NCBI GenBank assembly: GCA_019096195.1
Contig: JAGTXK010000193.1
Location: 1 to 64,000, forward strand
DNA length: 64,000 nucleotides
Direction of reading: 5' to 3'
DNA from: Boletus sp. NGJ
Lineage: Eukaryota > Basidiomycota > Agaricomycetes > Boletales > Boletaceae
Shown: positions 1 to 10,459 of the stretch, in pieces
Layout: each line of letters starts with the position of its first letter
Numbering within the stretch: position 1 is the stretch's first letter
The notes under the pieces: generated by a model
What the model was told of the DNA's origin: nothing
The model's input: the letters and a program-made list of their open reading frames with translations, nothing else
Database searches by the model: none
Translations under genes and position numbers: made by a program

Positions 1-103
1 ATCAATGGCCCAGCAAGGGTTAGGGCTAATACCTTTTGGTTCTTTTGCAAATGTCAAGTCTTTGCAAAATAGTCAAACATTGGGACACTTTTTTGAGCCA
101 CTG
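1..103. mobile_element. End of a Tc1/mariner-like DNA transposon (cut by window edge)
   Basis: Read leftwards from position 103, the sequence starts CAGTGGCTCAAAAAAGTGTC, and the next two bases outside it (104-105) are TA. A terminus beginning CAGTGGC next to a TA target is typical of Tc1/mariner-family inverted repeats in fungi. Only this end lies in the window, so neither the partner repeat nor a transposase can be checked. The call rests on the terminal motif and the TA alone. Confidence 0.4.
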
Positions 104-214
104 TACTATGGATACTATGAATACACTTTCAATACTATGATACTATGAACACTATGAGTTATCTATGAAACTACTATGACTACTATGAAACTACTATGGC
201 ACTATGAGCACTAT
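104..214. repeat. Degenerate ACTATG(A) short tandem repeat
   Basis: The hexamer ACTATG or ACTATGA recurs about a dozen times with irregular spacing. This looks like an old, diverged short tandem repeat. It directly abuts the putative Tc1/mariner terminus. No coding function is seen. Confidence 0.7.
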
Positions 215-306
215 GATGAAATCCTGTATTTACTGATGATGTTTCTAAAGACCTCTCCTGAAGAGCATTGCTATTTAGTAGATACCTTGCCTGTCAGTGA
301 ATACAT

Positions 307-714
307 TCAACTCATCCACTCATCACATGTACATGACCACAGGACCTCATAGTTTACTAATTTTGTGTTGTAGCACTTTAGCATAATCTGGATGTGTTTT
401 ACCCTCAATCGTGTTGTTGTTTCTTGTGTGAGTACATCAAGTATCTTTCTTATACTTGATTGACAATGGGGATCAACTTCCCCTCCAACATGGCACCACA
501 ATGTAGATCGGGGAAGAGGTTGATATAGCCTATCTGCTTGGCCCGACAGAATAATGTTGTACACTGTCATTTTTTGATTATTCAATAGGGAAAATATGCA
601 AGCAGAGTTGTGCATGTCATACAGAGCCCATTGACCTAGCGGAATACCAAGGATGGGAGTTTCAGCAGTAAGCCTGCCCAAGGAAATCCAGATCAACTGT
701 AGCTTTAAAAACAT
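307..714 (-). other. Unassigned open frame in the repeat island (135 codons)
   Basis: An open minus-strand frame of 135 codons with a balanced composition but no motif I recognise. It lies between a short tandem repeat and a solo LTR. It has no obvious neighbouring exons. It may be an exon remnant of a decayed element or chance. No function is claimed. Confidence 0.2.
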
Positions 715-939
715 TAGAGACGAGCTCTATCAGTAAATTCACAGCATTCTTTATTTGGCTCAATTTGGCTTAATCAACTTATAATTCATCTAAAGCATGC
801 AAAGTCACTGGTTCAATAAGATGTGCAGCTTCATATGTGCTTATTCTGCCAGTTATCTTAATGATCTTGTGTGACTTCATGAAATAATGAAAAATATGGC
901 ATTAGCAGTATTAGCCAGTCATACACAAAAGTTGATTAA

Positions 940-2035
940 TGAAATGATCACAGACGATACCACCTATTTATTAGCACCCCTACCTACACCTTCGCACTAC
1001 CTACAGACGATACACTCGCCTACTACAACCAACCTCCATCCTAGCCTCACCCCGCATACACCTAGAGTAGTCACTCATCGTATCCGCCCCCATATGATAC
1101 ACCATACCACCGACTACACCTACGTACACTTTCACTAGTCGTACCCTCGCCGTAGCCACTACACTACGACACCAAGTGGCCTCACGGCTAGACCCCCAGC
1201 CTCACAGCCACAAGCAAGGCCCGCATGCCTATAAACTACACCTCCCCCTGTGGACCTACCTGATGCAGCGCTCGGTAGCCACATCACGTGACATAACGCC
1301 GTACGATGACAGAAACCCCCCTGTCACGTATACGCTTGTTACACGCACGACTCCCGTAGACAGTACCTGACGCAGAGCTTGGTACGCTACACAAGTACTA
1401 ATCAGGAGCCCGCCTCCAGATCCTCGACTCCCCGATCACCCCGATCCCTGGCCCACACCACAGATCATACCCGACGCCATCCCACGATACCGTCGCCAAG
1501 TACTAATCAAGCCCACGCTAGATTAACCCAAGTACTGATCAGGCAGACGTCAGATCACAAGACCTAGACAAGACCCAATCTATCACCCGATACGATCCCG
1601 TCTCGATACCGGATCCAACAATCACCCCATGCGATGCCCTATGCATCACCTTTTCATTTCTCCTTTCGTCTCCCGCTCCCATTTCTATTTATTAGTTCCC
1701 CCCTTAGACATATTGCACGTAGCCACACCTAGAGCGTTCCGGACTACATTTCACTCACATGCATACACCACGCGCATCTCATTCCACCCCTAGACACTTT
1801 TGCCACTGGACACTAACACTCCCTCGTTCCTGTGATGTCATACCCAGTACCCTACGACGTCATAGCATAGCACGGTCCGTGCACCACTACCGGTAGTATA
1901 TAAGTAGCCGGTAGAGTACCCTGTCTTCCCCTAGCCTTGAAATTGCCTTTCTCTCTGTCGCATATTGCTTCAGTTGGCAACGCTTCAGATATTGGGTTTA
2001 GGTTTCTTTCTTCTGTTTGTTGCAAGTTCCTTTCA
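940..2035 (+). mobile_element. Solo LTR of an LTR retrotransposon (copy A, about 1.1 kb)
   Basis: The element begins TGAAATGATCAC and ends CCTTTCA, that is TG...CA, and is flanked on both sides by the 5-bp duplication ATTAA (935-939 and 2036-2040). It is a diverged direct copy of 7452-8506. A likely U3 TATA signal (GTAGTATATAAGTAGC) lies near 1891-1906, about 130 bp before the end. No internal region with gag or pol adjoins it, so it is a solo LTR, a fossil left by LTR-LTR recombination. The superfamily cannot be fixed from the LTR alone. Confidence 0.85.
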
Positions 2036-2234
2036 ATTAAGTACTCATGATACAAGCAGTCCAAGAAAGGAAAAAACAACCTGCTTGAATGAAAAAAAAA
2101 ATTAAATGAATGAAAAAAAGGAGAAAATGTGCAGAAATGCAGATGTAGAGTGAAAGGAATAATATGGGCAAGTTGTTGATATGGCAATCAAAGACGGCAG
2201 AGGGGGAAATGACATCCAAGAGGGAGACAAACCA

Positions 2235-4560
2235 TCAATGAAAGGCAAAGAGATCATTGAAATCCTCATCACCAGAGTCAAATGATCCCAAGATACTTCT
2301 GACAGTCTTAACATACTGATGAGCTTCCCCAACAACCAAATCAAATTGGCTATCAGACAGGTCCTGAATTGGCATGAGGTAGTGGCAGGTGGTTACACCC
2401 CAGAGGTTGTCATTGAACTCGAACTGGGTTCCCTTGGGGATGAATGATGTCCATTCATCCACCAACTCTGCTAGCTGAAACGTCACACTACCGTTACTAA
2501 CCAATGTGAGAACCCAGGCGAGCTATTAAATGATAAGTTTCTAGTATTGTAAAAAAAAAGGGGGGGGGGACAAAAAGCCTCACCACGGTACAAGCCAGCA
2601 CAAGCGCACCTCGGGCTCTGTGTCTTTGGAAACCTAAGGACAAGCCAGCAACCTCAATGTGCCCCTGGATATAGTTGTAATGGTGTGCAAATGTCTAAAG
2701 AAGGAATGGAGACCTCCAAAGTCCTGACCACACCTGATTCAAGTATTTGATCAATAGATTTAACAAGAACTGAGAATAAAAAAAACTAACCTTGTTGTTG
2801 AGTCCCTTGTTGTTACTGAATAGGAAGTGGTTCTTGGTTAGCATGGCTTCTGCAAAGGCTTATCAGTTCTTCTTATCTGCAAACTCAGGGTCATTTGTGA
2901 AGAATGTTGTGATGACAGCCACAGTGGCAGTGGCAAATCCACCTCGCCAGTCACTGAGCAATTGTTTCGACTAATTTTTTTCTGTATCAGATGATGCTAA
3001 TCAAAGGTAAAATGACTCACAATATAATAGACAGGTCCTCCAATGACAACAGTGTGCAGGATAGAGTTCTTGTACACAATGTCCCATATCTTCTGTAGCA
3101 CAGCCTGTAGACTATTGTCGGAAATGCTCCAAGCATTCTTGTAAGTGCTAGCCAGACATGCCACTGTCAAGATGAAAATGTGCTGCCACATGTTATTATT
3201 TGTCACACCATCTGGGAGGTTGGTATCAATGTATTTCTTGTTAGTGCCACTTCCCTGATGCTGTGATGTTGACGTTTGTGCATGCTTGGAAGGTGGGGGA
3301 ACAGAAAGGGACTATAATATCAGGAGTTAGTGCAGTGAATAAATGATTATGGCAAAACAAACTGTGCTGCTGCTGGGAGGAACCACATTGCTTGTGGTTT
3401 CCACCTGACGCTGAAGCCCCACTTCCTCATCTGGCTCAGAGTCACTTATAACATTAATCATCTATGTACATGAAAAAAAAAATCGTCAGTTGAGAGTACA
3501 ATGAATGTTAGAACTTACCATTACTTGCTTGTGCCATGAAAGATCAGGTTGAGTAGATGAGGGTGGCTGTGAGTCACCTTCATCAAGACCATTGATATAT
3601 GAGACATATGTAGCATTTGAGCCACTAGTGTTCAAACCAGGATTGCTGTAGGTCGTAGATCCATGCACATTAGAGGTGGTGCTTGCTGAACTTCCCTTCT
3701 GGCTTTTTAAGCGAGAGTTCATAGTACTAGAGGCAGTCCGGCCATGTCGAGAGCCTTGGCCACAATCATGCGAATGCTGAGCTATGAGTGTGTGAACCAG
3801 TTTTGCAGAATTGATCTTATTGGCCCAATCCTCTACACTTCCTACACTGCTGATGTTGTCTTTGATACTTTGTTGATATAAGTTGTTGAGGAAGTCCCAG
3901 TAGAAGAGGATGGTTTCAGTAAGTGGAAGCATCATATAGGTGAGCAAAGAAGAACACTTACACAGCATTAGCGGTTGCCTGCTTCTGCTTCTGGCCAGCA
4001 GCACTCCCAGGCTTCTGATTAAAATTGCCAGTGTTCGAATGCTCTATCTGGTGGATCAACATGTTGCATTGCTGTGATAGTGAAGTGGGGTGTGAATATT
4101 TGAATGCACTTACCTTGTGTATTATCAGAAAGCTGACTGCCAACTAGAACAACAAATCAGATTAATATTTCATGTGCGATAACGAAGGTGCGTAATGTAC
4201 CTAGCATGTCATCCGGCAGCTGGGTGCCATCTAGATTGTAAATCAGATAATGGTGTCTTCAAAGGCGTGTTGTGCAGGCTTACATAGCATGTCATCAGGA
4301 AGCTGGCTGCCTTCTAAGGGTTTGTCAACTCCATCCGTGCTTCCCTCCTCTTCTAACTGCTCCACTTCCTGGTTATGTGGAACAGCTCCTGTCTGGTTAT
4401 CTTCAGCCTCGTATAAGGCTTGTCCAACCAATGATGAGGCCTTGTGGATGATACGAGGCTGCAGCCTCAGCTGAGGAGGGTGAGTATGAACATGTTCCTC
4501 ACGTTGTGCTGACTGACCCATTAAATTAGCAATGCATTTGATGCTCCATTCTCGTGCCAC
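2235..4560 (-). pseudogene. Decayed gene of an agaricomycete-expanded family (DUF6532-like)
   Basis: Minus-strand exon-like pieces in a consistent order: 4560-4243 (Gln/Glu-rich), 4004-3486 (Ser/Thr-rich), 3206-2997, about 2975-2785, and 2504-2235. The last three carry features I associate with a lineage-expanded agaricomycete family often labelled DUF6532-like: LLSDWRGGFATATVAVITTF, a LQAVLQKIWDIVY segment, and a C-terminal piece with LWG followed by DLSDSQFDLVVGEAHQYVK. Two adjacent in-frame stops follow the residues FADKKN near 2920, so it is broken. Function is unknown. Upstream sequence to about 4940 may hold a first exon. Family naming is from memory and only moderately sure. Confidence 0.5.
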
Positions 4561-5675
4561 CTCCTGCTCGAGACGCTCTCATTTGGTCTGCTCATTGTTG
4601 GCTTGTTTCTGCTCCAAGGTATGTCGCTTTTGCATGCTTTCCAGTAAAATGAGGCTAGGATGCTGGCTGGTATTTTTAGCATGAGTAGCAGGGTGAGACA
4701 TTTCAGGAGCAACAAGGAAGCTTGTAGGTTGTGTGAGCAAAGGAGAAAGAGACGAAAAAATGTGTATGTAAACTGTTGTGTGTCACCATCTCGAGCAATT
4801 TCTAACAAGGTTCCACAGCTGGACAGCTTGTATCCTTTCACCTGATCACCATCCCTGAAGTTCTTGCACCCAGAAAACCTGCAAAATCTCATGCATATAT
4901 GCCAGCCACCACTCATGGTTTTAAAAACCAGCATGACCAAAGCATGGCCAATTCACCTCAACTGTCCCGCAAGTCCTTGTGTCTAGACATCCCACTATGT
5001 TGTCCCAATGAGTATTCACTGCTCGCCAAATCCCATGTCCATATGCCAACTGTCGCCGATGGTTTAAAACACCAATAGGACTGAAGCATCACCAGTTTTC
5101 GCTCCATAGATTTACCTTTGATTCGTTCTCTGAGTCAAATCCATCCAGCTTGTCTGCTTAGTCCAGTCCAGTCTGGCCAGCTACTCACCCGGTACCTGGT
5201 ATTCTCTAAGACTATCATGACAAACTCACAGGTATGTCACAGAACCCACATCACTGTTAACTAATGGTATTTTAGGCCAAACGTATGATACGGATGGGAA
5301 TCCAATCGATCCTTGTTTACCTGCCCCCTCCCTTCCTGAAAAGAGCCCAGATGATTGGGGTCCCTATGGAGACCGTCTCTGGTTTCAGACCGCTGAGTTC
5401 ATTTTCAAATAAGCAGAACTTTCAGCAAGCAACATAAACGAACTTTGTGACCTTTGGGGTTGTTCCCAAGGCGACAATTCCACAGGAGGTATGTCGACCA
5501 CAAGGAACTCTATGCCACTATTGATGCAACAACACTGGGTGACATCCCTTGGCACAGCTTTAAGTTGCAGTATAATGGAGAATGCCCACCAGTGACTGTC
5601 CCATCCTGGATGATCAAGACATATGAATTTTTTTATCGGTCTCCTGATCATCTTGCATGGGATATGCTATCTAAC

Positions 5676-6246
5676 TGTTAAGAATGGACAACTCCGATGA
5701 AACTCCGAAGGACCGGAGTTACTTGAGGGTGTTGGGACTTGGCTTCACCTTATGTGGTGCGCCCTTGCTCGAGTCCGATGTCCTGGATTTCGAAGACGTA
5801 GGAGGATCAGAGGTTTGGACTCGACGTAGTCGAACGTCAAGTCGAGCAGAGGGTCGAGAGTGAGTCGTCGAGACTCGGACGGGAGACAGGAGGAGTGTTC
5901 AGAGTTGAGTATCGAACTGACTTTACAGGAGTAGTACAGAGGGTTTATATACGATTGGAACGAAGGTATTAGTAATGGAGTTCGTAAGGTGTAATGAGTA
6001 ATGGGATGGAGATGGGACCTCACTGGAGCAGTGCTCCTAAGTGAGACAGACACTGGGTCAGAGACAACTATAAGGCGGGACTAGGACGGATGAAGAAGCA
6101 TAGGTTATGTACGAAAGGAGAAGTATGAATACTATAGTGAGGGTGTTACAAGTCCAAGGGTATGAGGACGTACTCCAAGAGAGAACGCGCCGGAGTTATG
6201 GACAGAGTGCCGGAGTTGGACTTGTCGAATTACACGGGATATGACA
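5676..6246 (+). mobile_element. Solo LTR (571 bp) inside the Plavaka gene
   Basis: The element starts TGTTAAGAATGG and ends GATATGACA. It is flanked by the duplicated 5-mer CTAAC (5671-5675 and 6247-6251). A TTTATATAC promoter-like signal lies near 5945. Plavaka coding sequence lies directly on both sides. The TGTTA start is common in Ty1/Copia LTRs, but the superfamily is only a guess. It is a fossil solo LTR with no adjoining internal region. Confidence 0.85.
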
Positions 6247-7451
6247 CTAACCCTGAGTTCAATGATCATGTTGACTATGTTCCTTACTGGGACTTCATGC
6301 ATACTGACAACACCCACCGATATGAACACCTCATGTCAGGAGACTGGGCATGGACACAGGCAGTGAATTGCCTGCCTTCTTGATCTACTTGATGTCTAAC
6401 TATTAAATATAGGATGATATTTCACAGGATGCGTGCATGCATGGTGCAACCTTTGTACCCATCATTCTAGGCAGTGACAAAACAACCGTCACTGTGGGAA
6501 CTGGCCAGCAAAATTATTGGCCAGTATACATGTTGATCAGGAACCTTCACAATAATATCCGATGGGCACATGAAAATAGAGTTGAGCTGTTGGCATTCCT
6601 AGCCATTCCAAAAGGTATGTGGTCCCACTCTCATCTTCTATTATTACTCTACATTTGACCCAGTGGCAAAGAAATATGATAACACTACATATCAGCAGTT
6701 CAAGAAGCAATTATTCCATGTTGTGATGTCATGAATACTTGCAACCCTCAGACCTGCAATGATGACACCTGAATTGTTATGGTGCTCTGACAATTGATAC
6801 TGCCAGGTTATTTTTGGAGTCAGCCCTTACATTGCTGATTATCCTGAACAGGTACTCATATCTGGTATTGTTCAGAATTGGTGTGGAAGATCTGCCTTCC
6901 AGATTCAACTACCCTCACAATGGATGTTTGCACTAACCACTCATCTTAGGTGCATTGCATTTTCTAATGACCTTGATAGAGGGGAACTACTGTGAACTAC
7001 TGAGCTTATGGATGTGATCGCCAAGAAAACTACTTCTACCATAGCATGGGAGAATTGGAGTGCTGATGTCAGCATTACAATATCATGTATTCTCTTAATC
7101 AATTTTATTCAGTTTGAAGATCACATTTCAGTTATTCACACACCACTTTCCCTGCGCTGACATTTGTCAACTTATCACACCAGATATTCTTCACCAATTG
7201 GTGAAAGGAGTATTCAAGGATCATCTCATTGATTGGGTTGTAAAATTTTTGGAATACAGATACGGGAAGGCTGGCACAAAAGAACGATTGGCTAATAATG
7301 ATCACCAGTAAGTTTTTCTAATTCAAACTCCTGTCCAAATATTAAATCATTGTTGCTACATTCTCTTAAGCATTTCTGTTGTCCCTCCTTTTTCTGGACT
7401 CCAGCGATTTCTAGATGGCCATGGTTTCACCCAGTGGACCGGGAATGATTC

Positions 7452-8506
7452 TGAAACGATCACCTATTATACCACCTATTTATTAGCACCCCTACCTACA
7501 CTCTCGCACTACCTATAGACGATACACTCGCCTACCCTCACCCAACCTCCATCCTAGCCTTACCCCGCATACACCTAGAGTAGACACTCACCGTATCCTC
7601 CCCCATATGATACACCATACCACCGACTACACCTACGTACACTTTCACTAGTCGTACCCTAGTCGTAACCATTACACTACGACACCAAGCAGCCCCACGG
7701 CTAAACCCCCGGCCTCATGGCCACAAGCCAGGCCTGCACGCCTATAAACTACGCCACCCCCTGTGGACCTACCTGATGCAGTGCTCGGTAGCCACAATAC
7801 GTGATACAATGCCGTACAATGACAGAAACCCCTCTGTCATGTATACGCTCGTTACACGCACGCCCCCCGTAGACAGTACCTGACGCAGAGCTCAGTACAC
7901 TACACAAGTACTAATCAGGAGCCCAGCCTCCAGATCCTCGAACCCCCACTCGCCCCGATCCCTGGCCCATGCCATAGATCGCTCCCGACGATACCCCACG
8001 GTATCTCCACCAAGGACTGATCAGGCGAACGTCAGATCACAAGACCTAGACAAGACCCGATCTATCACCCGACACGATCCCGTCTCGATACCCGACCCGC
8101 TGGTCACCCTATGCGATGCCTTACGCATCAGTCTTTCATTTCACTCTCACTTCCATTCCTATCTATTAGCTCCCCTTTAGAGATATCACACGTAGCCACG
8201 CCTAGAGCGTTCTGGACTACCATTTCACTTACATGCGCATACCACGCGCATCTCATTCCATCGTTTCTCTCTTCTGCCATTGGACACTAACATTTCCTCG
8301 TTCCTGTGATGTCATACCCAGTACCCTACGACGTCATAGCATAGCACGGTCCATGCACCACTACCGCTAGTATATAAATAGCTGGTAGAGTACCATGTTT
8401 CCCTAACCTTGAAATTGCCTTTCTCTCTGTTGCATATTGCTTTAGTTAGCAACGCTTCAGATATTAGGTCTAGGTTTCTTTCTTCTTTTGTTGCAAGTTC
8501 CTTTCA
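7452..8506 (+). mobile_element. Solo LTR (copy B of the 1.1-kb family) inside the Plavaka gene
   Basis: The element starts TGAAACGATCACC and ends TTCCTTTCA, with the 5-bp duplication GATTC at 7447-7451 and 8507-8511. It aligns along its whole length with copy A (940-2035), with many substitutions and small length differences. It shares the GTATATAAATAG-type TATA near 8370. Because its target duplication differs from that of copy A, the two are independent solo LTRs and not the two ends of one element. Confidence 0.88.
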
Positions 8507-9749
8507 GATTCAAAAGCACCGATGAAGGTAAGTTTATCAAATTCACTCCATTTGTTGATATTCACAACAACAGGTCTACCTACCCACCATTGAGGGACAT
8601 GTCCCAAGCGATATGATACAGGCAATTCATGCTTTTCTCAAAGTATTTTTATTGCCTGGCACAATGTTATCTATGAGAAGTCCTTGCATGACCTAAGGCA
8701 TGCACTTAATCACTTCCATCAATATTGTGAGATTTTCCATGAAGTCGGTGTTCGCAACAACTTCTCTCTCCCCTGCCAGCACTCCCTCACTCACCATGAG
8801 TCATTGATTTGGCTCTTCAGCGCACCAAATGGTATATCGACATCCATCACTGAATCAAAGCATATCATCACTGTTAAAAGATCCTGGTACCACTTGAGCA
8901 AGAATAACACCCTCAAACAAATCCTACAGACAAACCTACACCTGCCCCAGCTGGCTGCTGCCCATGCTGACTTCAAGGTGCATGGTATGTTGACACCATT
9001 GGCTTCACATGGTACGTATCAATAATATCTTTATTTATCTACTTGCTAATTGCAAACTTTACAGCTGCTACCTCACCCACTCAGCCCCAAACACAACAAG
9101 ACGACATGGAGCCAGATGAAGATGAGGCCACTAGTGTGGCACACAAATCCCTCAGGCTAGTGCATTCAGATGTTAAGCTTGGTCAGACACAGGGTGAGCT
9201 TGACATTGCTTTATTCATATGTAACCATTTGGACTCATATCAATTGATTTAAGCTCATGGCCATATGAAGACTATCTCTAGCCTCTCTGTTGAGCTAGGC
9301 ATTCCAAACCTGTTCTTTCTCATTGGACAGTTTTTGTCACAACAACTCAACAACAACTCATTATTCACCTCCACTCACCACTATACTCAACTCCTGGGTC
9401 CAAGAAACATGAAGATTGTCCATTCTGCCACAGCTACATTTATGGCCCCAAGTGACCCAAGTGGAGTCAATGGCCTCTGCCGAGAACAGATCCATACCAA
9501 CTCATCGTGGCATGGCAGCACACTGCGATACGATTGTGTGCTTGTCAGCACAGACTCTTCCTTTGATGGTATGCTCAGCATGGAAGTTGCACAGGCACTC
9601 TGTTTCTTCTCATTTGCTCACACAAACAGTAAATTATATTCTTGTGTACTGATCCATTGGTTTGACTGGATTGCAGATGAGCCAGACAAGCTGACAGGGA
9701 TGTGGATGGTCTTCCCATCCTTTCTTGAGGATGGCACAAAACACCTGGC

Positions 9750-10099
9750 TGAAAGAAAAAGAGCCTTAATATCTCAAGGGGCGCTAAGTGCGCTATCCAA
9801 GAGAGAGAAAAGAAATTCCAAAGCTACCAAATACAAGTGTTGCTATGCTACTTATATACTACCTGTGGTCCTTGGTTTAGGGCCAGCATGGAAGCTATTA
9901 GAATGTTCCATATGACATATGGTGACATAGTGGGGTCTAGACTGTTCTATGGGTATAGGGTTGTGACGTAGTCTGACGTATGTATGATGTATGGTCTAGA
10001 CTTAAGATCTAGGTATAAGGTAACTATGTAAGCGTTCGTGGGGTCGCTAAATCTTAGCTAACTATGTTAATCTTATGGAAAAATGTCAGAGTCATTTCA
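9750..10099 (-). mobile_element. Solo LTR (350 bp, reverse orientation) inside the Plavaka gene
   Basis: On the minus strand it starts TGAAATGACTCTGAC and ends TTTTTCTTTCA. The duplicated 5-mer CTGGC flanks it (9745-9749 and 10100-10104). Read on the minus strand it has GTAGTATATAAGTAGC and a CT-rich tract like the 1.1-kb LTRs at 940 and 7452, and its two ends also resemble theirs. It is probably a shorter member of a related family. It separates two conserved blocks of the Plavaka transposase. Confidence 0.82.
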
Positions 10100-10459
10100 C
10101 TGGCTGTCATTCCTATTGAAAGCATCATCTGCAATGTCCATCTCCTTCCAATTTTTGGTGCCAAGTATGTTCTGGATCATATAACCCATGAAAACTCGTT
10201 AGATTTGTACTGAGGATTCTATGTCAACCACTTCTCAGATCACCACACATTTGATCTTGTTTCTTAGCATGCTTCTCTTATCAGTTCTCATCACACTTTT
10301 GGACTACCACCCATTTGTTTTTAGGCCTATGCATCTTCAGGACTTCCTCCAGACAATGACATGGATCTGCAGCATACAACTGGTAAGCACCTTCTCATAC
10401 ATATTTCCCTCATATCTGAAACATCGCCTTTTGGTGGACAACATCTATATTGACGAATA

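Larger units (their letters stand above)
5275..10267 (+). mobile_element. Plavaka-type (CACTA-like) DNA transposon, broken transposase gene
   Basis: The plus strand encodes, in order, the conserved blocks of Plavaka transposases: a WGPYGDRLWFQTAEF block (about 5355), VDHKELYATIDATTLGDIPW (about 5490), GATFVPIILGSDKTTV followed by the LHNNIRWAHENR and FLAIPK blocks (6441-6615), GVSPYIADYPEQV (about 6820), ITPDILHQLVKGVFKDHLID (about 7175), a LSMRSPCMT / ALNHFHQYCEIFHEVGVR region (about 8690), SSITE-type APNGISTSITESKHI (8824-8865), SATATFMAPSDPSGVNG (9424-9475), TGMWMVFPSFL (9697-9730) and a C-terminal LLPIFGA / YVNHFSDHHTFD block ending at the stop 10265-10267. Short introns are visible, for example about 6363-6411. 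It is inactive: a stop occurs at 5410-5412, frames change repeatedly, and three solo LTRs are inserted. Terminal inverted repeats were not found. Confidence 0.85.
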
